Below, piece by piece: positions 1 through 10,206 of a stretch of DNA of 23,070 nt (its first letter is position 1; each line of letters starts with the position of its first letter). The notes below the pieces were generated by a model. It was not told the DNA's origin and made no database searches. It saw nothing but the letters and a program-made list of their open reading frames with translations. The position numbers and the translations under genes are program-made. The stretch is from Dichotomicrobium sp964466965. Its GTDB lineage: Bacteria > Pseudomonadota > Alphaproteobacteria > Rhizobiales > Rhodomicrobiaceae. The stretch spans positions 1-23,070 of the forward strand of contig CAYXPZ010000036.1 of assembly GCA_964466965.1 (NCBI GenBank). Reading direction: 5' to 3'.

Positions 1-1641
1 ATCGAGGACCTGGCGCAGCTCATCTTCGACCTGAAGAACGTCAATCCGTCGGGTCAAGTGAGCGTCAAGCTTGGCTCAGAGATCGGCGTGGGCACGGTTG
101 CTGCTGGCGTATCAAAGGCGGGCGCAGATCATGTGACCATCGCCGGCTTCGAGGGCGGCACCGGCGCCAGCCCGCTGACCTCGATCAAGCCCGCCGGCAG
201 CCCGTGGGAGCTTGGCCTGGCCGAGACCCAGCAGACGCTGGTCGTCAACGACCTGCGCAGCCGCATCTCGGTTCAGGTAGACGGCGGCTTCCGCACCGGG
301 CGCGACGTGGCCATCGGCGCGCTGCTGGGCGCGGATGATTTCGGCTTCGCCACCGCGCCGCTGATCGCCATCGGCTGCATTATGATGCGCAAGTGCCATC
401 TGAACACCTGCCCGGTCGGCGTGGCGACGCAGGACCCGGTGCTGCGCAAGCGCTTCAAGGGCCAGCCCGAGCATGTCGTCAACTACTTCTTCTTCGTCGC
501 CGAGGAGGTTCGCGAGTTGATGGCGGAGATGGGCTTCCGCAGCTTCGACGAAATGATCGGCAAGACCGAGTTTATCGACGTGCAAAGCGCGGTCGATCAC
601 TGGAAGGCGCACGGCCTTGACCTGTCGAAACTGCTACACATGCCGAAGGTCCAGGACGATGCGGCGCGCTTCAATTCGCGACCGCAGCCGGACCGGCTGG
701 CTACGGTGCTGGACCGCAAGCTGATCAAGCTGACGGACTCGGCGCTGGAGCGGAAGGAGCCGGTCAAGCTGGAGCTGCCGATCCGCAACACCGACCGCAC
801 CACAGGCGCGATGCTATCTGGTGAGATCGCCAAGCGCTACGGCCATGTCGGTTTGCCTGAGGACACTATCTGGATCACCTTCACCGGCACCGCGGGGCAG
901 AGCTTCGGGGCGTGGGGCGCAGCCGGACTCACGCTGGACCTGATCGGCGACGCCAACGACTACGTCGGCAAGGGGCTGTCGGGCGGTAAACTGATCGTGC
1001 GGCCGACCTCGCGATCAGGGATCGTGCCAGAAGAGAGCATCATCGTCGGCAATACCGTGCTTTACGGCGCCATTGACGGCGAGTGCTACTTCCGCGGCAT
1101 CGCGGGCGAGCGCTTTGCTGTGCGCAACTCCGGCGCGACGGCGGTCGTCGAGGGCGTTGGCGATCACGGCTGCGAGTACATGACTGGCGGCGTGGTGTGC
1201 GTTATTGGCCCGACCGGGCGCAACTTCGCGGCCGGAATGTCTGGCGGCATCGCTTATGTGTTGGACGAAGACGGCGACTTCGAGCGCCGCTGCAACCTCG
1301 CGATGGTCGATCTGGAGCCGGTCGCGGCCGAGGACGAGGCGATCAAGACCTTCAGCTACAAGTACGCGCAGCTCGAAGAGCGCCATGGCGTCGTGAAGGT
1401 CGGGCACCACCTCAGCGAGATGGATGAGCGCCGCCTGCGCGCACTGATCGAAAACCACCGGCGCTACACCGGCTCGGAACGCGCGCAGCATATCCTGGAG
1501 AACTGGAGCACTTATCGGCCGAAATTCGTCAAGGTCATGCCAATGGAGTATCGCCGCGCGCTGGAAGAGATGCAGCAGCGGATGGAAGAGGACACCACGG
1601 GCCTCGACGTCCTCGAAATCGGGATGCGCAGCGCGGAGTGA
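1..1641 (+). CDS. gltB: Glutamate synthase (NADPH) large subunit, 3' part
   Basis: C-terminal 546 residues of the large subunit of glutamate synthase, which makes two glutamates from glutamine and 2-oxoglutarate in the cytoplasm. The reading frame is open from base 1, so the true start, the amidotransferase domain and the central domain lie outside the window. Visible first is the end of the FMN-binding barrel (VKLGSEIGVGTVAAGVSKAG, then GFEGGTGASP). The 3Fe-4S cluster cysteines follow at visible residues 126, 132 and 137 (C-x5-C-x4-C within CIMMRKCHLNTCPVGVATQ). From roughly residue 270 the glycine-rich C-terminal beta-helix domain runs almost to the end. The gene ends 46 nt before gltD on the same strand, the usual arrangement for the two subunits. 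Identity is secure; only the 5' part is missing. Confidence 0.97.
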   Translation: MEDLAQLIFDLKNVNPSGQVSVKLGSEIGVGTVAAGVSKAGADHVTIAGFEGGTGASPLTSIKPAGSPWELGLAETQQTLVVNDLRSRISVQVDGGFRTGRDVAIGALLGADDFGFATAPLIAIGCIMMRKCHLNTCPVGVATQDPVLRKRFKGQPEHVVNYFFFVAEEVRELMAEMGFRSFDEMIGKTEFIDVQSAVDHWKAHGLDLSKLLHMPKVQDDAARFNSRPQPDRLATVLDRKLIKLTDSALERKEPVKLELPIRNTDRTTGAMLSGEIAKRYGHVGLPEDTIWITFTGTAGQSFGAWGAAGLTLDLIGDANDYVGKGLSGGKLIVRPTSRSGIVPEESIIVGNTVLYGAIDGECYFRGIAGERFAVRNSGATAVVEGVGDHGCEYMTGGVVCVIGPTGRNFAAGMSGGIAYVLDEDGDFERRCNLAMVDLEPVAAEDEAIKTFSYKYAQLEERHGVVKVGHHLSEMDERRLRALIENHRRYTGSERAQHILENWSTYRPKFVKVMPMEYRRALEEMQQRMEEDTTGLDVLEIGMRSAE

Positions 1642-1687
1642 CAACGTCGGCGCGTCTCAACGCCGCCAGAGTTAGAAGGATGGATGC

Positions 1688-3106
<1,419 letters not shown>

Positions 3107-3308
3107 CCTCTGGCTCCGGCGGAGTGGTCATATCTCGCGCACGAGCCACTGTGAGTGCACAGATGAAACATTATCGGAGGCATGGCGACGAAAGTCTAAT
3201 GACCTAATAGCCAATATCGCCGGCGGGCTGGATGATTTATCGCTTAAGAAGCCATAAAAAAGAGCTTCGGCGACATTCGTCGCCAAATCCAAGGGAGGAA
3301 ATGATACC
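3107..3308. other. Intergenic region with probable promoter of the ABC transporter operon
   Basis: A 202-nt stretch between gltD and the binding-protein gene that is clearly more AT-rich than its surroundings, especially at 3160-3265. No convincing open frame with a ribosome-binding site is seen on either strand. The base composition and the change of function suggest that the transporter operon promoter lies here. I could not pick reliable -35/-10 boxes, and I saw no clear terminator after gltD. Confidence 0.4.
3269..3284 (+). promoter_or_regulatory. Leader hairpin before the binding-protein gene
   Basis: GGCGAC-ATTC-GTCGCC is a perfect 6-bp stem with a 4-base loop. It lies just upstream of the Shine-Dalgarno sequence AAGGGAGG (3291-3298) of the binding-protein gene. 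It could stabilise the mRNA 5' end or influence initiation. No T-tract follows, so it is not a typical terminator. Its role is inferred from position only. Confidence 0.4.
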
Positions 3309-4673
3309 ATGAAGAAGACAACGATTTCACGCCGTTCCGTCTTGAAAGCCGGCGCCGGTACAACGGCGTTCGCGCTGGCCGGCTCTGGCCCGTTCCACTT
3401 TATGCGTGACGCCTGGGCGCAGGACTACCGCAATGCGCCGACCGGCTCGACCGTCACTCTGGGCTTTAACGTCCCGCAAACCGGCCCGTATGCAGACGAG
3501 GGCGCTGACGAACTGCGCGCTTATGAGCTTGCTGTCAAACATCTGAACGGTGAGGGCGACGGCGGCATGCTCAACACTTTCGTCTACAAGAACGGCGAAA
3601 AGACCGCGCTGAGCGGCAACGGCATCAACGGCAAGAAAGTTGAGTACGTCACGGGTGACACACAGACCAAGTCCGACGCCGCCCGCGCCAGCGCCAAGCG
3701 GATGATCGAGGCCGACGGCGTTGTGACTGTCACCGGCGGATCGTCGTCGGGCGTGGCCGTGGCTGTGCAAGGTCTTTGCCAGGAGATGGGGATCATCTTC
3801 ATGGCCGGCCTGACCCACTCCAACGACACCACCGGCAAGGACAAGCGCCGCAACGGCTTCCGCCACTTCTTCAATTCTTATATGTCCGGCGCCGCGCTCG
3901 GGCCGGTTCTTGCGAATGCCTATGGCACCGACCGCGTCGCCTACCACCTGACGGCGGACTACAACTGGGGTTACACGACGGAAGAGTCGGTCAAGCAGTT
4001 CACCGAGCAGCAGGGCTGGGCGACCACGGCAGCGGTACGCACCCCGCTGGGCGCTGGCGATTTCTCCCAGTACATTACGCCGGTGCTGAACTCCGACGCC
4101 GACGTGCTGGTGCTGAACCACTACGGCAAGGACATGGTGAACTCGCTGACCCAGGCAGTTCAGTTCGGCCTGCTCGACAAACAGGTCAATGGCAAGCAGT
4201 TCCAGGTGGTCGTGCCGCTTTACAGCCGCCTGATGGCCCAGGGCGCTGGTGACGCCGTTGCGGGTATCTTCGGCTCGACCAACTGGCACTGGTCGCTGGA
4301 TGACGAAGGCTCCAAGGCGTTCGTGAAGTCCTTCGGCCAGGAATACGGCTTCCCGCCGAGCCAGGCTGCGCACACCTGCTACGTGCAGGCGCTGCTCTAT
4401 GCCGATGCTTGCGAGCGTGCAGGCACCTTCCGCCCATGTGCGGTCGTCGAGGAGCTGGAAGACTTCGAGTTCGACGGTCTTGGTAACGGCCCAACGCTCT
4501 ATCGCGGCGCCGATCACCAGTGCTTCAAGGACGTGCTTGTGGTGAAGGGTAAAGAAAACCCGGAATCCGAGTTCGACGTTCTGGAAGTCGTCGAAGTTAC
4601 GCCGGTCGAGAAGGTCACCTATGACCCAGAGATCTTCGGCGGCCAGCTCGGCCCGTGCAACGACGGCGTGTAA
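3309..4673 (+). CDS. HAAT-family ABC transporter substrate-binding protein, Tat-exported
   Basis: 454-residue periplasmic binding protein of the branched-chain amino acid/amide type, first gene of the transporter operon. The N-terminus is a twin-arginine signal (S-R-R-S-V-L-K at residues 7-13), a hydrophobic stretch and a likely cleavage after AWA at residue 37. The mature part starts with the family pattern VTLGFNVPQTGPYADEGADE, followed by GKKVEYVTGDTQ and VTVTGGSSSGVAVAV. The start at 3309 is preferred because an ATG at 3300 meets a stop three codons later, and AAGGGAGG lies about 10 nt upstream. Export in folded form by Tat is less common than Sec for this family. The ligand cannot be read from sequence: amino acids, amides and urea are all possible, and the adjacent gltBD hints at a nitrogenous substrate. 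Confidence 0.9.
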   Translation: MKKTTISRRSVLKAGAGTTAFALAGSGPFHFMRDAWAQDYRNAPTGSTVTLGFNVPQTGPYADEGADELRAYELAVKHLNGEGDGGMLNTFVYKNGEKTALSGNGINGKKVEYVTGDTQTKSDAARASAKRMIEADGVVTVTGGSSSGVAVAVQGLCQEMGIIFMAGLTHSNDTTGKDKRRNGFRHFFNSYMSGAALGPVLANAYGTDRVAYHLTADYNWGYTTEESVKQFTEQQGWATTAAVRTPLGAGDFSQYITPVLNSDADVLVLNHYGKDMVNSLTQAVQFGLLDKQVNGKQFQVVVPLYSRLMAQGAGDAVAGIFGSTNWHWSLDDEGSKAFVKSFGQEYGFPPSQAAHTCYVQALLYADACERAGTFRPCAVVEELEDFEFDGLGNGPTLYRGADHQCFKDVLVVKGKENPESEFDVLEVVEVTPVEKVTYDPEIFGGQLGPCNDGV

Positions 4674-4696
4674 TCGGCACATTTGCTGAATAGCAA

Positions 4697-4724
4697 GCGC
4701 CGGTCCCATACCTGGGGCCGGCGC
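4697..4724 (+). promoter_or_regulatory. Strong intercistronic hairpin between the binding-protein gene and livH
   Basis: GCGCCGGTCCC (4697-4707) pairs with GGGGCCGGCGC (4714-4724) over 11 bp including one G-T pair, leaving a 6-base loop. No T-run follows, so it is better read as a 3' stabilising or partial-termination structure than as an operon-ending terminator. In ABC operons such a hairpin after the binding-protein gene commonly leaves more transcript for that protein than for the membrane parts. That role is an inference here. Confidence 0.6.
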
Positions 4725-4768
4725 GCAGGCCGGGCGCGCTAGGCGTCCGAGTGGAAAGTAAAGCAGCC

Positions 4769-5797
4769 ATGGACGTATTTCTCCTTCAGCTATTGAACGG
4801 CCTGGACAAAGGCGGCGCCTACGCAATGATTGCGCTCGGGCTGACGCTCATCTTCGGAACGCTTGGCGTCGTAAACTTTACCCACGGCGCCCTGTTCATG
4901 CTGGGCGCGTTCTGCGCGGTCAGCTTCAACGCTCTGGTGTCCATGCAGCAGGTCACCGTTGATCCGACCCGGACGACGGCCTGGGGCACGCCGGCCGAAG
5001 TGAAGGTGCCATATGTAGAGGTCTGGTTTGGGGATTTCGGCCGGTTCATGGTCGAGTACTCGGTGCCGCTTTCGATCATTCTGGCGATCCCGGTCATGCT
5101 GCTCATCGGTCTGGCGATGGAGCGCGGCCTGATCCGCTATTTCTACAAGCGTCCGCATATCGAGCAAATTCTGGTGACGTTCGGCCTGGCCATCGTCCTC
5201 CAGGAAATCGTTAAGATATTCTATGGCGCGAACCCCATACCGCAGCCGGCCCCCGGTCCCGTGAACGGCGCGCTCGATATCGGCTTATTGTTCGGTTTCG
5301 AACCCAATCACATCGTTTATCCTTACTGGAGGCTGATCTACTTCCTGTTTTCGGCTCTCGTGATCGGAGCGGTATTTGCCTTCCTGCGCTTTACCACCTT
5401 CGGGATGGTCGTGCGCGCAGGCATGGCCGACCGCGAGACGGTGAGTTTGCTGGGCATCAATATCGACCGGCGTTTCACGATTGTTTTCGCAATCGCGGCA
5501 ATCGTGGCCGGCCTGGCGGGGCTGATGTACACGCCGATTCTTAGCCCGGACTATCACATGGGCATGGACTTCCTGGTCATCAGCTTCGTCGTAGTGGTCG
5601 TTGGCGGCATGGGCAGCCTGCCAGGCGCCGTAGCTGCCGGCTTCCTGCTGGGCATCTTGCAGAGCTTTGCGTCGCTCAACGAGGTCAAGCAGATCCTCCC
5701 GGGCATTGACCAGATTATCCTCTATCTCGTGGCGATCGTTGTCTTGCTTGTGCGTCCGCGCGGTTTGCTGGGCCGAAAAGGCGTAATGGAGACATAA
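4769..5797 (+). CDS. livH: Branched-chain amino acid-type ABC transporter permease LivH
   Basis: 342-residue inner-membrane permease of the HAAT family. It begins FLLQLLNGLDKGGAYAMIALGLTLIFGTLGVVNFTHG, the standard LivH opening, and has several hydrophobic helices. The cytoplasmic coupling segment (MVVRAGMADRETVSLLGINI) is followed by the conserved VVVVGGMGSLPGAVAAGFLLG near the C-terminus. An in-frame GTG at 4751 would add six residues, but ATG 4769 is preferred because GGAAAG lies about 11 nt upstream and MDVFLLQLLNG matches the family start. A loop of about 35 residues rich in polar residues after the second helix (about residues 55-90) is a little long. livM starts 5 nt after the stop. 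Confidence 0.94.
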   Translation: MDVFLLQLLNGLDKGGAYAMIALGLTLIFGTLGVVNFTHGALFMLGAFCAVSFNALVSMQQVTVDPTRTTAWGTPAEVKVPYVEVWFGDFGRFMVEYSVPLSIILAIPVMLLIGLAMERGLIRYFYKRPHIEQILVTFGLAIVLQEIVKIFYGANPIPQPAPGPVNGALDIGLLFGFEPNHIVYPYWRLIYFLFSALVIGAVFAFLRFTTFGMVVRAGMADRETVSLLGINIDRRFTIVFAIAAIVAGLAGLMYTPILSPDYHMGMDFLVISFVVVVVGGMGSLPGAVAAGFLLGILQSFASLNEVKQILPGIDQIILYLVAIVVLLVRPRGLLGRKGVMET

Positions 5798-5802
5798 GAG
5801 CC

Positions 5803-6972
5803 ATGACCAAAATGTTTGTTGGCAGCGATTCGACGCGAAGCGACTTGCTTCTTTTGATCGGGTTCTCGATCGTGGTGTTGCTGGGGCCGTACATCCTTGC
5901 GCCTATTGGAGCAGGGTATCCCGACCTGCTGCAGCGCTTTGCGATCTTTGGCATCTTCGCTATTGGCTTCAACATCCTGCTCGGTCTGACAGGATATCTC
6001 TCCTTCGGCCACGCTGCTTTCCTGGGCGTTGGCTCTTACACGGCCGTGTGGTCGTTCAAGCTGCTGTCGATGAACCCGATTTTGGCATTGCTCTTCGCGA
6101 TGCTGCTAAGTGCGGTTTTCGCGGTCGTCATCGGGTACATTTGCCTCCGCCGCGCGGGTATTTATTTCGCTATTCTGACGCTGGCTTTCGCGCAGATGAG
6201 CTACAATCTCGCCTATTCAGTGCTCACGCCGATTACCAACGGTGAAACAGGGTTGCAGCTCAGCCAACAGGATCCGCGCGTCATAGACACAGCGTTCGGG
6301 CGCGATTACGGTGCGGCATTGCCAGTGTCCGACTTCTTCGGGATCGAGATGACCGGCTATCCAGGTTTTTATTTCTGCGCGGTGATACTGATTATCGCGT
6401 TTTATCTGTCGATCCGGATTTTCCGTTCGCCTTTCGGCATGAAGCTGCGTGCGATCAAGTCGAACCAGAGCCGGCTGAATTATGTCGGCATCAACACCAA
6501 GCCCTACACGTTGGTGGCCTTCGTCATTTCCGGCATGTACGCGGGGCTGGCCGGCGGCCTGATGGCTGTGACAGACCCGCTGGCCGGCGCTGAGCGCATG
6601 CAATGGACGGCAAGCGGCGAGGTCGTGCTGATGACCATTCTCGGCGGCGCCGGCACGCTGCTAGGTCCGGTGATTGGAGCGGGGATCATCAAGTACTTCG
6701 AGAATATTTTCTCGTCGTTCAACGAGTCGATGTTGATGGACACATTTTCGTTCCTGCCGGCCTGGCTTCAGGAAGGGTTTGTTTCCCTGCTGAGCCTGTT
6801 CGTCGGCGAAGGTTGGCACCTCACGCTCGGCCTCGTTTTCATGCTCATCGTGATCTTTCTGCCAGGCGGGCTGATGGAAGGCTTCCGCCGGTTGGTTCAC
6901 ATGTTCACCCGCCCGCCGGATGCCAGCAAGACCGAGCAAGCTCCGTCCGCGCAGGCTCAGCCTGCAGAATAA
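5803..6972 (+). CDS. livM: Branched-chain amino acid-type ABC transporter permease LivM
   Basis: 389-residue inner-membrane permease partner of LivH. Diagnostic segments are FAIFGIFAIGFNILLGLTGYLSFGHAAFLGVGSYTA near the N-terminus, the coupling segment FRSPFGMKLRAIKSNQSRLNYVGINT, and MTILGGAGTLLGPVIGAGIIKY. The protein ends in a hydrophilic tail of about 25 residues rich in P, A and Q. It is separated by 5 nt from livH and 12 nt from livG, so all are almost certainly on one transcript. Confidence 0.94.
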   Translation: MTKMFVGSDSTRSDLLLLIGFSIVVLLGPYILAPIGAGYPDLLQRFAIFGIFAIGFNILLGLTGYLSFGHAAFLGVGSYTAVWSFKLLSMNPILALLFAMLLSAVFAVVIGYICLRRAGIYFAILTLAFAQMSYNLAYSVLTPITNGETGLQLSQQDPRVIDTAFGRDYGAALPVSDFFGIEMTGYPGFYFCAVILIIAFYLSIRIFRSPFGMKLRAIKSNQSRLNYVGINTKPYTLVAFVISGMYAGLAGGLMAVTDPLAGAERMQWTASGEVVLMTILGGAGTLLGPVIGAGIIKYFENIFSSFNESMLMDTFSFLPAWLQEGFVSLLSLFVGEGWHLTLGLVFMLIVIFLPGGLMEGFRRLVHMFTRPPDASKTEQAPSAQAQPAE

Positions 6973-6984
6973 GGAGGAGGTCCC

Positions 6985-7740
6985 GTGGCGACGCTCGAAA
7001 TCAAGGATCTGAGCAAGAACTTCGGCGGTGTCCAAGCGCTACGCGACGTTAATCTCAGCGTCGAGGAAGGCAGCGTCCACGCCATTATCGGCCCCAACGG
7101 TGCGGGAAAATCGACACTGTTGAACTGCATGGTGGGGAGGCTGGAACCGGACACCGGCAGCGTGACCTTCGCGGGCGAATCGCTGATCGGTCACAAACCT
7201 CATGAAATCAACCAGCTTGGCGTCGCGCGGGTATTTCAGACGCCGGAAATCTTCTCCGACCTCACTCTGCTTGAAAACGTTATCGTTCCCGCTCTGGCCA
7301 AGCACGACGGCGCATTCAATTTCCACGCCTGGGAGCGCATCGATACGCGCAAGGACATCATGGAAGAGGCCACAGACGTGCTCGAAGAGATGGGTCTCTA
7401 CAAGTTCAAGGATCTGACGGCGGGCAGCCTGTCACGCGGCGACAAGCGTCGTCTGGAGCTGGCGATGTGCCTTGTGCAGCATCCCAAGCTACTGCTGCTC
7501 GACGAGCCGACCGCAGGCATGTCGCGCGCTGATACGAACGCCACCATCGACCTGCTCAAGCGTATCGGCGAGCGTGGCATCACCAAGGTCGTCATCGAGC
7601 ACGACATGCACGTCGTCTTCTCCCTCGCACAGAAGATTTCCGTGATGGCGCAAGGAACCGTGATCGTCGAAGGCGAACCAAACACCATCAAAGGCGACCC
7701 GAAAGTGCAGGAAGCCTATCTGGGAGGAGCTCATCTATGA
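6985..7740 (+). CDS. livG: ABC transporter ATP-binding protein LivG
   Basis: 251-residue ATPase of the HAAT transporter on the cytoplasmic face. Walker A is GPNGAGKST (residues 36-44), the Q-loop follows at ARVFQTPEIF, the signature is the LivG-type LSRGDKR (149-155) rather than LSGGQ, and Walker B is LLLLDEP (169-175). The switch histidine is in VIEHDM. Translation starts at GTG 6985 behind a very strong AAGGAGGAGG sequence. The stop overlaps the livF start (ATGA), indicating translational coupling. Confidence 0.94.
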   Translation: MATLEIKDLSKNFGGVQALRDVNLSVEEGSVHAIIGPNGAGKSTLLNCMVGRLEPDTGSVTFAGESLIGHKPHEINQLGVARVFQTPEIFSDLTLLENVIVPALAKHDGAFNFHAWERIDTRKDIMEEATDVLEEMGLYKFKDLTAGSLSRGDKRRLELAMCLVQHPKLLLLDEPTAGMSRADTNATIDLLKRIGERGITKVVIEHDMHVVFSLAQKISVMAQGTVIVEGEPNTIKGDPKVQEAYLGGAHL

Positions 7741-8528
7741 GCGAGCAAAGCGCACCGCTCGGCGTCGATTTCAGCAAGCCGCACGCGCCGGCCGTGGACC
7801 CTGTCAGGTCGCAGGGAGGCCAGCGAGCCTTCTTTTCGGCCTGGGAGATGCACGCCTACTACGGTGAAAGCTATATCGTGCAGGGCGTCAGCCTCGACAT
7901 CCGCGAGGGTGAAATCCTGGCCCTTCTGGGCCGGAATGGCGCCGGAAAAACGTCTACGCTGCGGGCTATCGCGCGGCTGGATAGCCCCCAATTGACTCAC
8001 GGTGAGATCTGGCTCGACCACCAGCCCCTGCATAGTATGCGCGCGCATCAGGCGTCCTGCGCCGGGCTCGCCCTGGTGCCGGAAGACCGGCGCATTATCC
8101 CCGGCCTGACGGTGGAGGAAAACTTGCGCCTGGCGCAGATCTCCGCGCCGCACGGGTGGAGCTTCGAACGCATCTATGAGAGCTTCCCGCGCCTTGGCGA
8201 ACGGCGTTGGCAGGAAGGCGTGACCCTGTCCGGGGGAGAGCAGCAAATGCTGGCGATCGCCCGGGCATTAGCGCAGGACATCAAGCTGCTATTGCTCGAC
8301 GAGCCATACGAGGGCCTTGCGCCAGTGATCGTCCAGGAGCTTGAGCGCATCCTGGAAGACATCAAGAAGCTCGGCATGACCACCATCATCGTAGAGCAAA
8401 ACGCAATCGCCGCGCTCCATCTTGCCGACCGGGCTGTTATCCTGGATATGGGCCAGGTCGTCTTTGACGGCACCGCTCAAGAGGTGATCGACAACGAGGA
8501 ACTCCGCCAGCAGTACCTCGCTCTGTAA
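7737..8528 (+). CDS. livF: ABC transporter ATP-binding protein LivF
   Basis: 263-residue second ATPase of the transporter. Walker A is GRNGAGKTS (65-73), the signature is LSGGEQQ (164-170), Walker B is LLLLDEP and the switch is IIVEQN. The segment LVPEDRRIIPGLTVEENL is typical of LivF. It has about 30 extra N-terminal residues (low complexity, A/P rich) before the usual start of the fold. The start at 7737 is supported by the ATGA overlap with livG and a GGGAGGAG sequence at 7723-7730. It is the last gene of the operon. Confidence 0.94.
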   Translation: MSEQSAPLGVDFSKPHAPAVDPVRSQGGQRAFFSAWEMHAYYGESYIVQGVSLDIREGEILALLGRNGAGKTSTLRAIARLDSPQLTHGEIWLDHQPLHSMRAHQASCAGLALVPEDRRIIPGLTVEENLRLAQISAPHGWSFERIYESFPRLGERRWQEGVTLSGGEQQMLAIARALAQDIKLLLLDEPYEGLAPVIVQELERILEDIKKLGMTTIIVEQNAIAALHLADRAVILDMGQVVFDGTAQEVIDNEELRQQYLAL

Positions 8529-8542
8529 CACTTGATGCGTGC

Positions 8543-8562
8543 GGCGGGCAGGCCTTCCCGCC
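8543..8562 (+). terminator. Possible terminator-like hairpin after livF
   Basis: GGCGGG (8543-8548) pairs with CCCGCC (8557-8562) around an 8-base loop. Outer bases GTGCG/CGCAC (8539-8543, 8566-8570) can add pairing across a bulge. It lies about 15 nt after the livF stop and in front of the nfeD gene. There is no T-tract, so it is a weak candidate for an operon-end structure. Confidence 0.35.
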
Positions 8563-8697
8563 GGGCGCACAGCCTGCGGTAAATAGCCCGTCAGGAGCCG
8601 TTGCCTCGCAAGGCCGCCTCCCATACACTCCCGCTTGTCTGGCATGCGGTTGGATGGCCTGTCGCTCCTGCGCCGTCTGCCAATCCGGGAGTTTGAA

Positions 8698-10155
8698 ATG
8701 CGCACCCCCCGCTGGGCTTTCCGCGTTCTGTCGCTGACATTCTTGGCCCTGGGCGCGGCTGTTCTGCTGGCCTCAACGCTTGGATTGCGCGCGCAGGACT
8801 CAGCCGAAACGCTCTCCATCAAACGCGGCCTGATAATCGAGATCGACGGCGCAATCGGGCCAGCGACAACGCGGTTGATCCAAAACGGGCTCGCCGACGC
8901 GCAGGAGCGCGGGGCGACCCTGGCGGTTCTGCGAATCGACACGCCTGGCGGCCTCGTCACCAGCACGCGCGATATCATCCGCGAAATCACTGGCTCCCCG
9001 GTCCCGGTAGTCGGCTATGTTGCGCCCTCTGGCGCGCGCGCGGCCAGCGCGGGCACCTACATCATGTATGCGACCCACGTCGCAGCAATGGCCCCTGGCA
9101 CCAACATCGGCGCGGCCACGCCCGTCCAGATGGGCGGGACGCCCAGCTTACCCACGTCGCCAGGCCAGCCCCAGAATGAGGACGGCGGTGAGCAGGAGGA
9201 AGACGGCGACGGTGGCGATGGCGAGGGCGAGGAGCAGTCCGAGGGGCAGAGCCAGCCGGACGATCCCTCCAAAGCAAAGGCGGTCAACGACGCGGTCGCC
9301 TTTATTCGCAGCCTAGCCGAACTGCGCGGACGCAACGCGGAGTGGGCCGAACAGGCAGTGCGCGAGGCCGCCAGCATTTCCGCCAGCGATGCGCGGGACA
9401 AAAACGTCGTCGAGATTGTTGCCAGCAGCATCACCGATCTTATGCAGCAGGTGGATGGCCGCGTCGTCGAAATCGACGGCACCGAGCGAACGTTGGAGAC
9501 CGAAGGCATCCAGCTGGAAACCTTCGAGCCGAGCACGCTCACGCGGATCCTCGGGACCCTGGCCAACCCGAACGTCGCCTTCATTTTTATGCTGATCGGC
9601 ATCTACGGCCTGATCTTCGAGTTCGCCAATCCGGGTACGATCGGCCCGGGCGTCATCGGGGTCATTTGCCTGGTCATCGGGCTGTATTCGCTCAACCAGC
9701 TGCCGCTGGATTATGCCGGGCTGACGCTGGTGCTGCTCGGGTTGGCGTTCATGGTTGCGGAGGCTTTGACCCCGTCTCTCGGTATTCTTGGAATAGGCGG
9801 CCTGGTTGCCTTCATCATCGGCTCGATGTTCCTGATCGACACGGATGTGCCCGAGTATCAGCTATCAACCGGGGTTATCGTCGGCACAGCGCTCGCCAGC
9901 GGACTGCTGCTCGTTGTGGTTCTCGGTTACGCCTGGCGCTCACAAACCCGCAGGGTCACGGCCGGGCCGAATCCCTATATCGGCGAACCGGCGGAAGTTC
10001 TGGAGTGGTCTGACGGCGAAGGATATGTCCGGGCCCAAGGTGACCGCTGGCACGCGCGCGGCGATCTTGACGTGAAGCCAGGCGACGAGGTCGAGATCAT
10101 GCGGATCGATGGGCTGACGTTGATTGTCGGGGAGCGCCAGCGCAGCCAGACCTGA
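8698..10155 (+). CDS. NfeD-family membrane-bound ClpP-class serine protease
   Basis: 485-residue NfeD1b-type protein. An N-terminal signal/anchor (about residues 8-32) is followed by a ClpP-like protease domain with the nucleophile Ser117 in GARAASAGTYI and a likely general-base Lys194 just before VNDAVAFIRSLAELRGRNAEWA. Several membrane helices lie at about residues 295-425, and a C-terminal NfeD OB-fold follows (about 430-485). Between the catalytic Ser and Lys sits an unusually long acidic, glycine-rich loop (about residues 148-190). ATG 8698 is preferred over ATG 8635 because it follows GGGA at good spacing and starts directly at a signal sequence. It is paired with a slipin gene 51 nt downstream, the classical NfeD-slipin operon, thought to act in membrane quality control. 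No gene symbol is established for this bacterium. Confidence 0.92.
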   Translation: MRTPRWAFRVLSLTFLALGAAVLLASTLGLRAQDSAETLSIKRGLIIEIDGAIGPATTRLIQNGLADAQERGATLAVLRIDTPGGLVTSTRDIIREITGSPVPVVGYVAPSGARAASAGTYIMYATHVAAMAPGTNIGAATPVQMGGTPSLPTSPGQPQNEDGGEQEEDGDGGDGEGEEQSEGQSQPDDPSKAKAVNDAVAFIRSLAELRGRNAEWAEQAVREAASISASDARDKNVVEIVASSITDLMQQVDGRVVEIDGTERTLETEGIQLETFEPSTLTRILGTLANPNVAFIFMLIGIYGLIFEFANPGTIGPGVIGVICLVIGLYSLNQLPLDYAGLTLVLLGLAFMVAEALTPSLGILGIGGLVAFIIGSMFLIDTDVPEYQLSTGVIVGTALASGLLLVVVLGYAWRSQTRRVTAGPNPYIGEPAEVLEWSDGEGYVRAQGDRWHARGDLDVKPGDEVEIMRIDGLTLIVGERQRSQT

Positions 10156-10206
10156 GCCTCTGCCATTTGCTGAATTTTCACGCTTTGCCATCGAAGGAGG
10201 CAGTCC

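Noticed and set aside
3327..4826. 499-codon open frame on the minus strand
   Set aside because: It is a shadow of the substrate-binding protein gene; the product is compositionally odd with no recognisable motif, while the plus strand encodes a clear family member.
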